Source of the DNA: SM1-73 sp964588305 | GTDB taxonomy: Bacteria; Zixibacteria; MSB-5A5; SM1-73 | Assembly (NCBI GenBank): GCA_964588305.1 | Contig: CAZPOP010000014.1 | Location: forward strand, 1 to 64,000 | Reading direction: 5' to 3' | DNA length: 64,000 nt | The notes under the pieces: generated by a model | Database searches by the model: none | What the model was told of the DNA's origin: nothing | What the model saw: only the letters and a program-made list of their open reading frames with translations | In this document: one piece after another, positions 52,224 through 60,689 of the stretch | Numbering within the stretch: the first letter of the stretch is position 1 | Layout of the letters: each line of letters starts with the position of its first letter | Translations under genes and position numbers: made by a program

Positions 52224-53522
52224 TCAGGTCTTTGAATCATCGGCGAGAAAAGTCTCTTCTTCTATAACAGCATTTTTCAAAAGAAAATCCACCACCTTAT
52301 CCTCTAATATATTTTCCTGAATTCTTTTGATCTTCTGTGGAGTTCCCAGAAGCTGGTCTGCCTGTTCCTTCTCCATCCTGTAATCTTTGGCAAACTTGCT
52401 GGCCCATTCTTCAACCTCTTCTTTGGTTACTTCTATTTTCTCTTTTTCGGCAATCTGGTGAAAAAGATAATCCCACCTGATTTGGGCTGCCCCGATCTCT
52501 TTGAACTCTTCCCGGGTTTTTGTCTCATCCACCTTTTTATATTTTTTCTTTAAGTCCTCTATCAGAGAATCCAAGTAGAATTTCAACACCGTCTCCGGAA
52601 CCTCAAAGAAATTAAGTTTTATTATCTGGTTTATCAGCTCGTTTCTTAGGTTCTTTTCGCTGTCCTGAATTGCCTTCTCGGTCAAATCCTGTTTGATCTT
52701 GGTTTTCAACTCCGTTAGGTTTTTGTAGTCCCCTACCATCTTGGCAAGATCATCATTGGCTTCAGGCAGAATTTTCTCTTTCACCTGCTTCACCTTAATG
52801 GTGTATTTTACGTTCTTGCCAGCTAATTTCTTGTTATGGAAATCTTCTCGGTAGTTCACGTCTATTTCTTTTTCGTCTCCCGTCTTTACCTTTATCAAAC
52901 TCTCCTGAAATTCTTTGATCATGTTGTGGGGATCGAGGATCAACTGTTGATTTTCGAGCTTATCCTTTTTTTCTTCCTCATGTTTGGTCATGTCTACGGT
53001 TAAATGATCGTAGTATTTTGCCTCCCTTTCCACCGGATGCAGTTCGGCAAAATCCTCCCTCACATAGTTCAGAGTTCTGTCGACATCCTCTTCGGTTATC
53101 TGCTTTGTTCTCCTGACTAACTTGACCGCCTGGTAGTCCTTCACCTCTATCTCCGGCCTTACGTCGACCTCTGCTTTGAACCTCAATGGCGTCCCCTTCT
53201 GCATCTGCAAATCCTTAACCACCGGGAGACTGATTGGGGACAGGCTGGTTTCCTTCAGCGCATCCTCATAAGCTTTGGGAACCAGCGACTCCATGACCTC
53301 CTTTTCCACCGCATCTTTGAAGCGAAGCTTGACCAAATCCATGGGGGCTTTTCCCTTACGAAAGCCGGGGATTTTTGAATGAGCCCGGTATTTTTCGTAC
53401 GCTGCATCAAACTCGTCATCTACCTTTTCTTTGGATACTTCGATGTCCAATATCCTTCTCCAGGCTTTACTTTCAGTCACATTTACCTTCAGATCTTTTT
53501 CATTCTGGTTTTGCTCGCTCAA
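52224..53522 (-). CDS. tig: Trigger factor
   Basis: The 432-aa protein has an N-terminal ribosome-binding domain with the GFRKGKAP signature (about 55-62). An FKBP-like PPIase domain (about 165-245) and a helical C-terminal chaperone domain follow. It is the ribosome-bound chaperone for nascent chains. The start is TTG at 53520-53522 with AAAGGA upstream. It heads the tig-clpP-clpX cluster, with a tRNA-Leu gene immediately upstream. Confidence 0.95.
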   Translation of the reverse strand: MSEQNQNEKDLKVNVTESKAWRRILDIEVSKEKVDDEFDAAYEKYRAHSKIPGFRKGKAPMDLVKLRFKDAVEKEVMESLVPKAYEDALKETSLSPISLPVVKDLQMQKGTPLRFKAEVDVRPEIEVKDYQAVKLVRRTKQITEEDVDRTLNYVREDFAELHPVEREAKYYDHLTVDMTKHEEEKKDKLENQQLILDPHNMIKEFQESLIKVKTGDEKEIDVNYREDFHNKKLAGKNVKYTIKVKQVKEKILPEANDDLAKMVGDYKNLTELKTKIKQDLTEKAIQDSEKNLRNELINQIIKLNFFEVPETVLKFYLDSLIEDLKKKYKKVDETKTREEFKEIGAAQIRWDYLFHQIAEKEKIEVTKEEVEEWASKFAKDYRMEKEQADQLLGTPQKIKRIQENILEDKVVDFLLKNAVIEEETFLADDSKT

Positions 53523-53623
53523 AATGCAATCCTTTCTGAGGTTTCCTCAACACCCGCGCGGTTCATTAACCTGCCGGGGAAAAGGCTTCCTGTTTGATCC
53601 AGAGCCGATAGGGTACTCGTTTT

Positions 53624-53709
53624 TGGTGCGAAAGGAGGGATTCGAACCCTCACGGAAAATTCCACTGGATCCTAAGTCCAGCGCGTCTGCCGGGTTCCGC
53701 CACTTTCGC
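53624..53709 (-). tRNA. tRNA-Leu, anticodon UAG
   Basis: On the minus strand the 7-bp acceptor GCGAAAG/CTTTCGC, U8-G9 and the D arm with GGCGGAA are followed by an anticodon stem CTGGA/TCCAG with loop CTTAGGA (anticodon TAG). A long class II variable arm and a T arm GAGGG-TTCGAAT-CCCTC follow. Discriminator A and an encoded CCA end the gene. It reads CUA and related Leu codons and sits just upstream of tig. Confidence 0.95.
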
Positions 53710-54009
53710 ACGAGAGTCAAAGTCAATAAATTTCCGTTTTCAAAGAACTACGATCCGAAACGGAAATCCACTTGCATTTGGCAGCATACAGCCAGATTTC
53801 CGCTTCCTTATATCAGTATAACAGGATTTCCAAGGGAAATCAATCCAAAAATTCTCGACAGGAAGACGGATTCGAGGCTCTCGGAGTGCGGGGCAATGCC
53901 GGTTAGGAATCATCTCGGCGAACAAAGGGAGGAATTTTGAGATAAAGCTGACGGGAATCAAGCATAATGTGTGGGACGGACTATCCCGTGAGGTGAGCCA
54001 GGAAGAAAC

Positions 54010-54789
54010 TCATCCGCCGCTTTTTCTAATGACAAGCATCACGTTTTCATCGTCCCAAACGATATTGTCTGGGTCCTTGAAATGGTGCATGATATCTCCC
54101 TGAAATTTCTTTAGAGCTTCTTGAAACTCTTCTTTATCATACAGCTCGAATGTAGAATAATGACGATGTGTGGCTTGTGTTATGAGCCACTCTAATTTGG
54201 TCCTTCGTTTATATTTGAAATATTCAGTGGATTCTAACTTCAGGGTGGGCACCTGTTCTAACATCTCTTTCAGTTCGTTCGGTTCATAGAGGCGATTTTC
54301 CTTTTCATGAAATTCCGGAAAGAATCTTCCCCAGATATTTGTTTTGTTTTGGCCTCGTAAACGAGTGTAAACAAAAAGGTATCCATTAGCTCTCAGGACT
54401 CGAGCTGATTCTTTTAGAAAATCTAAAAACCTGAAATGATGTATGGCGTTGAAAGTGAGAATGGCATCCAGAGAATTGGCGACCAAGGGCAAAGCCCTTG
54501 CTGGCGCCCTTATTGCTTTGAATTTCTTGATTTCGCATTCCTCTAGATTCTTGATAAGCTCGTCCAGCATCTTCTCATTTTCATCAATGCAAGTGAGACG
54601 AAGCACCTTTCCTAAATAATGAAATAACTCTATGTCATATCTGCCTGCACCACAGCCTACATCGGCTGCGTCAATTTTAGTATGATCTTGCAGGGTCTTT
54701 TTGATAAATAGAATTGGCTCTAAGTCTGTAGTTCTTATGTCCTTATACTCATCTGCGACTTTTGAAAAATGGGTACGGGTTCGTTCCAT
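54010..54789 (-). CDS. Class I SAM-dependent methyltransferase
   Basis: The 259-aa protein has motif I ADVGCGAGRYD (about 42-52), the acidic CIDENEKML and the post-II region LDAILTFNAIHHFRFLDFLKESARVLR typical of Methyltransf_11. The substrate is unknown. AGGAG precedes the ATG. It stands alone between tRNA-Leu/tig and a remnant-rich region, with no pathway context. Bases 53710-54009 upstream of the tRNA hold no gene I can support. Confidence 0.85.
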   Translation of the reverse strand: MERTRTHFSKVADEYKDIRTTDLEPILFIKKTLQDHTKIDAADVGCGAGRYDIELFHYLGKVLRLTCIDENEKMLDELIKNLEECEIKKFKAIRAPARALPLVANSLDAILTFNAIHHFRFLDFLKESARVLRANGYLFVYTRLRGQNKTNIWGRFFPEFHEKENRLYEPNELKEMLEQVPTLKLESTEYFKYKRRTKLEWLITQATHRHYSTFELYDKEEFQEALKKFQGDIMHHFKDPDNIVWDDENVMLVIRKSGG

Positions 54790-55254
54790 GATCTAAGGAC
54801 TCCTCATGACTTCCAGTGGAGTTTTCGTTCTCATTGCCCTCAGGGGTTAACATGAGGTCCGGCACTCCTGCCCTTCCGAAGTGCTAAATCCCCAAGAAAG
54901 CCTAACAGCATGGCTGCATTAAGGAAACGATCAAACCATCTCTGCCAGCTGAGCGTAAAATGCCCGGTCTTTCGCCCGACGAAGGCCGGGATCAGCGGCC
55001 GGCGTCACGCTCGATCTGGGGGGATCGGTTACCGTGACTTCAATTGTTCGACCATCCGCTTGACGGTTCCGTAACTGCTGCCCCACCACTGGCTTCAGGT
55101 CGAGGTGGAATTTGTATCGATCGACCACCCCTGTGATATTCTATCCGATTAGACTGTTACCGTACAGTCGGAATTGAAAAAAAAGAAAAGAGCGACAAAA
55201 TCTCAAGCACCATCCCCCCGTACTGCGCCACGACTCAGCCTTTGGTCGAAATCT
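54790..55254. other. Gene-poor stretch with possible decayed coding remnant
   Basis: The only open frame of note is minus 54931-55128, 65 codons starting MVDRYKFHLDLKPVVGQQL. It has no ribosome-binding site and no recognised domain. CCCGGTC/GGCCGGG-like inverted words occur near 54962-54990. I regard it as non-coding or decayed sequence. Confidence 0.4.
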
Positions 55255-55509
55255 TCATCCCGATATATTCTTCAGCCAAACGTTTGCCGCCTTAGGATCT
55301 TTTTGCCTCGGAACAAGAGTAATGGCTCCGTTTGGACATGTTGCCCTACACACGCCGCATCCGTAACACTTAGCGGGATTGATGTAAACTTTGGAAAGTG
55401 CGGACCAGTAGAACTCGGCACCAAACTGACTTCGGCTCATACAAGACTTGCACCCGGTGCAGAGGTCTCACTTCTTTCCCTCCGCATGCTTGGTGCAGAG
55501 CTTACACAT
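55255..55509 (-). pseudogene. [4Fe-4S] ferredoxin-like remnant with in-frame TGA
   Basis: From an ATG at 55507-55509 the frame reads MCKLCTKHAEGKK, then TGA (55470-55468, codon 14), then DLCTGCKSCMSRSQFG onward. It ends in a clear ferredoxin motif, CYGCGVCRATCPNGAI. Cysteine pairs lie on both sides of the stop in one frame. In proteins I recall with the LCTKHGEGKKWYL start, Trp occupies the interrupted position, so a TGG to TGA change is likely. No good Shine-Dalgarno is present. The remaining 61-codon ORF from 55440 is too short for a complete two-cluster ferredoxin. Confidence 0.55.
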
Positions 55510-55709
55510 TCTGCTAGTCTTTTCTTTGCGAGATTGACAGAATCCTGTCTAATCCTAACTGCAGTCGCGTGCTTGCCCCTCTCAATCTGGACTGGCAGAA
55601 GCGGCCCGCGGGGCTTCGGCAGAATCGGCGATTAAATCACTCATCACCCGCTTTTCTGATATCGCTTGGTTGCCGTCATTTCGGATAAGGCCCTGCGGAC
55701 AAAAGAGGT

Positions 55710-55725
55710 CTGACCAATTGGCCAG
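55710..55725 (-). terminator. Probable terminator for the RRM protein gene
   Basis: On the minus strand an 8-bp stem CTGGCCAA/TTGGTCAG, with one wobble, is followed by ACCTCTTTTG. It lies 85 bases after the stop at 55810. Bases 55510-55700 show nothing else. Confidence 0.45.
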
Positions 55726-55809
55726 TCTTCTTTCTGTTCTGTTATTTGAAATACGTGTTAGGTTGCCTCACCAGACTTATCATCAACCCTGGATCAGCTC
55801 TCAACTCTT

Positions 55810-56106
55810 TTAATATCTCCGAAAATCCCTTCTAGGCCCTCTTCTCGGTGGTCCACCGCCACGTTCCCTCTTTCTCGGTGGTCGAGCTTCATCCACTTTC
55901 AAGGTGAGTCCTTTGAAATCGGAACCGTCCAATCCTTCCTTTGCCTTCTCAGCCTCCGATGAGCTAGACATTTCAACAAATCCAAATCCTTTACCTTCAA
56001 TTACATTGATCTGCTTAACCTCACCGTACTCGGAAAACAATTCTTCTAAGTCTTGGCTAGTTATGGAATAGCCAATGTTTCCTACGTAAAGTTTGCTGCC
56101 CTGCAT
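55810..56106 (-). CDS. RRM-type RNA-binding protein
   Basis: The 98-aa protein is a single RRM with RNP2 KLYVGNIGY (5-13) and RNP1 KGFGFVEM (39-46), followed by an Arg/Gly/Pro-rich tail (RERGGGPPRRGPRRDFRRY). Such small glycine/arginine-tailed RRM proteins occur in cyanobacteria and many environmental bacteria and are often cold-induced RNA chaperones. GGGAGGTT precedes the ATG. It is transcribed alone with a terminator hairpin downstream. Confidence 0.92.
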   Translation of the reverse strand: MQGSKLYVGNIGYSITSQDLEELFSEYGEVKQINVIEGKGFGFVEMSSSSEAEKAKEGLDGSDFKGLTLKVDEARPPRKRERGGGPPRRGPRRDFRRY

Positions 56107-56602
56107 TCCAACCTCCCGTTTTTTCTTCGTTTCTCTCTGTCCAACAATGTTTCCTTTGGAGGTAGAAGCAACGTGGCAATCTTTACCTCTTCCATGACAA
56201 CATTATTAAACACAAGAGTACCTCTTCTAGGCTTAGTTTCACGGAATTCAGTTGACCCTCAGATCTCGGACTCCGGTTGAACTGCAGGTGAGTCCTCAGG
56301 GTCAATCCTTTACTCCCCCTATGCTTGGTCTCCCTCGAACAAGTCCGACTGCGCTGGCAGTCCGTCCTTAGTTTCATCGAAGGACGGGGCGTGTTGAACC
56401 TGTCGAAGGATTGACTGTTCTTACCACCTCCTTTAGTGCCTTAACCCCTTATTGATCACGTCATCCTCTCAGTTTCCTCTTTTTATGGAACCGCCAAGTG
56501 AAAGCTATGAGAATCCCGGGTGGAAGTCAAGCATTTTTTTCCCATACTTTTGGTCAAGCTGTCAAGCGGGTCTTGTGAATTGGTACAAGACTGAACTTTG
56601 AG

Positions 56603-56631
56603 TTGACAAAGTCCCTTCAGAAGGGTATACT
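56603..56631 (+). promoter_or_regulatory. Near-consensus promoter for endonuclease Q
   Basis: TTGACA at 56603-56608 and TATACT at 56626-56631 are 17 bp apart. The predicted leader is about 40 nt. The rest of the 56107-56678 gap shows a hairpin GTCCTT/AAGGAC (about 56365-56385) and a TTGAACCTGTCGAAGG word. I see no gene. Confidence 0.75.
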
Positions 56632-56678
56632 GATTTCAGCAGAATTATGGAGTGAAGCCCACTTTTTGCGGAGATAAG

Positions 56679-57941
56679 ATGAGATTCATCGCGGATTTTC
56701 ACGTGCATTCCAAATACAGCCGGGCCACCTCCAAAGAGATGGACGTGGAGAGCATGGCAAAATGGGCCAGCCTGAAAGGCGTTAACCTGTTGGGTACGGG
56801 CGACTTTACCCATCCATTCTATTTCGCCGGATTGAAGCAAAAACTGGAGCCTGTTGGGAACGGCCTGTTTACGCTGAAGGAAGAATATCGGCAAAATGCT
56901 TCGCAGGGCGACGTCCGTTTTATGCTCACTACTGAGGTGAGCAACATGTATCAGCAGGGTGGTGGTTCAAGAAGGATTCATACCATGATCTTTGCCCCTG
57001 ATTTCAGGGTGGTGGAAAAGATAAACAGTGAGCTTTCGGAGTTGGGAAAACTGGGCTCTGACGGAAGACCCATCTTCGGATTCTCTGCTAAGGAATTGGT
57101 GGAGATAATAACAGACGTCTCGGATCAGTGTTTCGTGGTTCCGGCACACGCCTGGACGCCCTGGTTTTCGGTGTTTGGGGCGAATTCCGGCTTCGACTCA
57201 ATCGAGGAGTGTTTTGAGGAGCAATCCAAACACATTTCTTGTATCGAGACCGGGCTCTCCTCTGATCCGCAGATGAACTGGCGCTGGTCGGCCTTGGATA
57301 ATATCTGCCTGATCTCCAACTCCGATGCCCATTCGCCCAACCGGATCGGGAGGGAGGCAAACGTTTTCGACTGCGAGATGGATTACAAAGAGATAATAAA
57401 GGCCATTAAGACCAAAGACAAAGAAAAGTTCCTTTTCACCATCGAATTTTTCCCGGAGGAGGGAAAATACCACTTCGACGGGCACAGAAACTGCGATGTA
57501 CTGCTCTCTCCAGCCGAATCTAGGAAGAATAAAAACATCTGTCCGGTATGCGGCAGAAAACTTACCATAGGAGTTTTGCACCGGGTGGAGACCCTGGCCG
57601 ATCGTCCGGAAGGTTTTGTGCCGGAGAATGCCATTCCCTGCAAACATCTGATTCCCTTGGTGGAGATAATAGCCGAAGCATTAGGCCAGGGCGTGGATAC
57701 CAAGGGGGTGCAGAACGAATACCTGAGGCTGGTTTCAACATATGGATCGGAATTCCGTATGTTGCTTGATCTGTCGTTAGAAGAACTGGAAAAATCAACT
57801 CCACCTAAGATACTGGAAGGTATAAAAAGAGTGCGGGAAGAAGACCTGCACATCACGCCCGGCCATGATGGTGTCTACGGGAAGATCCAGATTTTCGGGG
57901 AAAAGGAAAAAGAGGAGACGAAACAGTTAGGATTGTTTTAA
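56679..57941 (+). CDS. Endonuclease Q-like PHP-domain nuclease
   Basis: The 420-aa protein has a PHP domain with DFHVHSKYS (5-13), GTGDFTHP, PAHAWTPWF and SNSDAHSPNR. A zinc-knuckle region follows (CDVLLSPAESR ... CPVCGRKL, about 270-293), then a helical C-terminus. This matches COG1379/endonuclease Q, first described in Pyrococcus, which cuts 5' of deaminated bases (hypoxanthine, uracil). It ends in QLGLF (416-420), the form of a bacterial sliding-clamp-binding motif. I choose the ATG at 56679, with GGAG upstream, over GTG at 56652. Confidence 0.85.
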   Translation: MRFIADFHVHSKYSRATSKEMDVESMAKWASLKGVNLLGTGDFTHPFYFAGLKQKLEPVGNGLFTLKEEYRQNASQGDVRFMLTTEVSNMYQQGGGSRRIHTMIFAPDFRVVEKINSELSELGKLGSDGRPIFGFSAKELVEIITDVSDQCFVVPAHAWTPWFSVFGANSGFDSIEECFEEQSKHISCIETGLSSDPQMNWRWSALDNICLISNSDAHSPNRIGREANVFDCEMDYKEIIKAIKTKDKEKFLFTIEFFPEEGKYHFDGHRNCDVLLSPAESRKNKNICPVCGRKLTIGVLHRVETLADRPEGFVPENAIPCKHLIPLVEIIAEALGQGVDTKGVQNEYLRLVSTYGSEFRMLLDLSLEELEKSTPPKILEGIKRVREEDLHITPGHDGVYGKIQIFGEKEKEETKQLGLF

Positions 57942-58003
57942 ACCTCTCTCCCTTTGATCCCCCTGTGCACTTTGTGGAGAGGGGGAAATACGGGGAGGGG
58001 TGG
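57942..58003. repeat. C-rich dispersed repeat, second copy
   Basis: The arms AACCTCTCTCCC and GGGGAGGGGT enclose a hairpin CCCCCTGTGCAC/GTGGAGAGGGGG with loop TTT and one mismatch. It begins right after the endonuclease Q stop and matches 26118-26180 in layout. The ORF that reads through it is therefore not a real N-terminus for the next gene. Confidence 0.65.
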
Positions 58004-58066
58004 TACATCGGAGTGCAACCCTTAACGAACTATCCGACACTTGTGGTTGAGAAAGGAACTGTCTTA

Positions 58067-58909
58067 ATGCTGAAAATGCATAACGAAGAATTTGAGAAAG
58101 ATTCAAAAGTTTTCGAAGACCGCCTGTATCTTCATTTCAAGAAATTCTTTGATCTGAATGTTTCTTTTTTTCGTCAGTTGAGTGATGTTATTGACGAAAA
58201 GATGAATGCGATAGGACCAAAATCCGACTTCGAATGGGCCATTACTTTTCTGTTTTATAGATCTTACAAGTTGTACTGGACAATCCTGATTCTGTGTGAA
58301 AAGGGTTTCGCTTCGGAAGCCGGTATTTTGCTTAGATCGCTCATGGAGCAAGCCATCAACATGGAATGGATTGCCAAAGAAGACTCAGACGAAAGATCCA
58401 AGTTGTTTTTGGAATACTTTCACGTCGCAAGAAAGAAGCTCTACGACAAATATGAGAAACATGGCGTATTTCATCAATTGACAGATGCACAGAAACAATG
58501 GATGAAAAGCCGTGACGAGATAGAAGCACGCTACAACCAAGTGAAGAATAACTATCCTGAGGAGCGATTTTGGGCACCGAAAAGTATTGGCTGCAGAGCT
58601 CATACCACTGGCGCCGGTTATGACTTCGATTTTTACTATTGGTACCTGTCATTTTTGACCCACTCCAACGTAGCATGCCAATTTGAGTATTTGCGGCCGC
58701 AAGAACCCACAGACGCGTTCATTGTTGGCCCCAATTACTCAAGTGTTGACGTTGTTCTTCATCTCAGTTACAAGTATCTTTTGGTGGCTTCCAATAGATG
58801 GAATGTGGTGTTTAAATTGGGACTGGACAAGTTGTTGCTGGATTTACTCAGCAAACTCGAAGATATTTCGGTGATTCGTCAAGAACCAGAAAGTAACTCG
58901 CAGGAATAG
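58067..58909 (+). CDS. DUF5677-like protein
   Basis: This 280-aa, mostly helical protein contains GFASEAGILLRSLMEQAINMEWIAKE, the core of the DUF5677 family. The function is unknown and it is scattered widely, often near mobile or defence genes. The frame is open back to 57965 through the C-rich repeat. The ATG at 58067 with AAAGGAA is the likely start. A and T content is higher than in its neighbours and it stands alone after a repeat, so acquisition by transfer is possible. Confidence 0.65.
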   Translation: MLKMHNEEFEKDSKVFEDRLYLHFKKFFDLNVSFFRQLSDVIDEKMNAIGPKSDFEWAITFLFYRSYKLYWTILILCEKGFASEAGILLRSLMEQAINMEWIAKEDSDERSKLFLEYFHVARKKLYDKYEKHGVFHQLTDAQKQWMKSRDEIEARYNQVKNNYPEERFWAPKSIGCRAHTTGAGYDFDFYYWYLSFLTHSNVACQFEYLRPQEPTDAFIVGPNYSSVDVVLHLSYKYLLVASNRWNVVFKLGLDKLLLDLLSKLEDISVIRQEPESNSQE

Positions 58910-58970
58910 CGGAATGTCTGGCTGTCATCCGACAGCATAGTCTACGGTCTTGTTCAAGAAACAAACATTC

Positions 58971-59438
58971 TTAAAAACCGTCGGTCAAAGTAAGCGTTAA
59001 AACCCTTTGCCACTGCTCTACACGAGACTCGCTCTCAGTAGATAAGGTGTAGACTGCTTTTAAATTAGCTTCCGCCACCTTACTAATTCCCGTTACCAAA
59101 TCCTGAGGAGTAGTTGATAAGACAACAGGGCCGTTACTGAAAGCTTTGTCGGGAGCCTCCAGTTCCATGGATAACGTAACACCAGGCGGCATATCGGCAT
59201 CGATGCTTCCAACTAACCTTTTGTTAGTTTCATTAGTTGTAGCAGCCCAGGTAGCGTTATTCGCAGCACTTCCCTTTTGAGAGCTTATTACCAGAGTATT
59301 CAGCTCTCCATTGACGGAAACCTCGTTGATCGCCTCGACCCGGACGGTAATTGTTTGTCGGACAGCATCTTCCGCGATTGCCAGGTTGACTGCCCAAAAA
59401 ACCGATACCAGTACAGCTATGCCAAAGATTTTTTTCAC
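58971..59438 (-). CDS. Small secreted beta-rich protein of unknown function
   Basis: This 155-aa protein has a clear signal peptide (about 1-22, ending LAIAE). The mature part alternates short strands (ITVRVEAINEVSVNGEL, NTLVISSQKGS, TLSMELEAPD) and ends TLTLTLTDGF. It has no cysteines and no recognised domain. The form resembles small pilin-like or coat-like surface proteins of the DUF4402 type, but I cannot assign it. The start is GTG at 59438 with GAGG upstream, and a perfect-spacing promoter lies at 59471-59499. Confidence 0.65.
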   Translation of the reverse strand: MKKIFGIAVLVSVFWAVNLAIAEDAVRQTITVRVEAINEVSVNGELNTLVISSQKGSAANNATWAATTNETNKRLVGSIDADMPPGVTLSMELEAPDKAFSNGPVVLSTTPQDLVTGISKVAEANLKAVYTLSTESESRVEQWQRVLTLTLTDGF

Positions 59439-59470
59439 CCTAGCCTCTTGTGATGAGTCTTTCTATCGTT

Positions 59471-59499
59471 AATATAAGAGAGTAGCGCTTGTTTGTCAA
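59471..59499 (-). promoter_or_regulatory. Promoter for the small secreted protein
   Basis: On the minus strand TTGACA (59499-59494), 17 bp, TATATT (59476-59471). The predicted leader is about 27 nt. Confidence 0.78.
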
Positions 59500-59577
59500 G
59501 CGTTTTTCGACTTTTCCCCGACTTCTTTTGATGGTTTTGTCTGGTTGTGGCGCCTTTACTCTCTTAAGAAGTTTGAG

Positions 59578-59606
59578 TTGACAACGACCGCTCGAAAAAT
59601 TATACT
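59578..59606 (+). promoter_or_regulatory. Promoter for the membrane protein gene
   Basis: TTGACA at 59578-59583, 17 bp, TATACT at 59601-59606. It is divergent from the minus-strand promoter at 59471-59499. The leader of about 110 nt to the GTG at 59723 contains inverted words around GTCGGGC and GGCCGAC. Confidence 0.72.
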
Positions 59607-59722
59607 TGGGGTGGTGGACCCAGCACCCATGCGTTCCGCACTCATAAGTGTCGGGCAGTCTTGCGACAGGCCGACCTACTGTTAGGGTTTCATCACCTGA
59701 AGTGGAGAGTGGGATCAAGAAA

Positions 59723-60637
59723 GTGAATAACTTTCAAGAAAAGAATACGATTGCCAAAATAGATTCTCTTTCAATTGAGAAGACTATTCCTCAGAAAAGC
59801 GAAGATTCTTTCAAGCTTTACGGATTGACCGGGCTTCTTATAATAATCGTTGCGGAGCTTTTGCTTTTCCTCAAGGTGAAGCCGGTCATGGTCTTCTTCA
59901 CCCCTCTGGTATGGACGGGCTACATTCTTCTTGTGGATAATCTTATATTGAAGCTCCAGGGGAAATCGCTTATCTACAATCGGAGAAAAGAGTTCTTTGT
60001 CATGCTTCCCATATCAGTGGCATTGTGGCTGGTTTTCGAGTTTTACAACATCTTTCTGGACAACTGGCACTATATTAATCTCCCGGAGAAGATATGGATA
60101 AGGCTGATCGGCTATACCTGGTCGTTTGCCACCATCTGGCCCGCCATATTAGGGACCGCCGAACTTTTCCGAGCATCGCACATCTTCGACAAAGTAAAAA
60201 TCCGTGAAAGAAGCATCTCTCCGAGGATATTGAAGGCATCCATCACCCTCGGGGCTATCTTCTTAATCATTCCCATAGCATTCCCTTCCAGGTATCTGGC
60301 TGCACCAGTCTGGCTCGGTTTTATACTTCTTCTTGACCCAATCAACTATTTCTGTCGGACAAAATCTCTTTTTCGAGATTTGGAGAGGGGGAAGCTGAAT
60401 ACTCTGTTTTCGTTGCTCCTTTCGGGATTAACCTGCAGCTTTTTGTGGGAATTCTGGAACTATTGGGCTTACAGCAGATGGATTTATACCGTGCCCATCT
60501 TGGGACACATTAAGATATTTGAGATGCCGGTTGTGGGCTATCTGGGCTTTTTGCCCTTTGCAGTGGAATGCTATGTTATGTACAATTCGGTGGGCCTTTT
60601 ATTCCGACACGCGAGAAGCCGAGATGAAATGGCTTGA
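59723..60637 (+). CDS. Multi-spanning membrane protein of unknown function
   Basis: The 304-aa protein has about eight predicted membrane helices and two related halves: LVFEFYNIFLDNWHYINLPEKIW and LWEFWNYWAYSRWIYTVPILG. Each has an E-F-x-N-x-x-x-x-x-W-x-Y pattern. The repeat suggests an internal duplication, as in small membrane enzymes or carriers, but I do not recognise the family. The GTG at 59723 is chosen over GTG 59648 because the extra N-terminus is low in coding character. It has its own promoter. Confidence 0.65.
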   Translation: MNNFQEKNTIAKIDSLSIEKTIPQKSEDSFKLYGLTGLLIIIVAELLLFLKVKPVMVFFTPLVWTGYILLVDNLILKLQGKSLIYNRRKEFFVMLPISVALWLVFEFYNIFLDNWHYINLPEKIWIRLIGYTWSFATIWPAILGTAELFRASHIFDKVKIRERSISPRILKASITLGAIFLIIPIAFPSRYLAAPVWLGFILLLDPINYFCRTKSLFRDLERGKLNTLFSLLLSGLTCSFLWEFWNYWAYSRWIYTVPILGHIKIFEMPVVGYLGFLPFAVECYVMYNSVGLLFRHARSRDEMA

Positions 60638-60689
60638 GTCTGAAACGTTGTTGATTCAATATCTCACAGATTCTTTCGGGGGAACGTAA

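Noticed and set aside
56183..56377. 64-codon minus-strand ORF upstream of the RRM protein
   Set aside because: It has no ribosome-binding site or domain and lies in sequence with repeat-like words.
59440..59718. 92-codon minus-strand ORF upstream of the small secreted protein
   Set aside because: It covers both divergent promoters with consensus spacing, so coding is unlikely.
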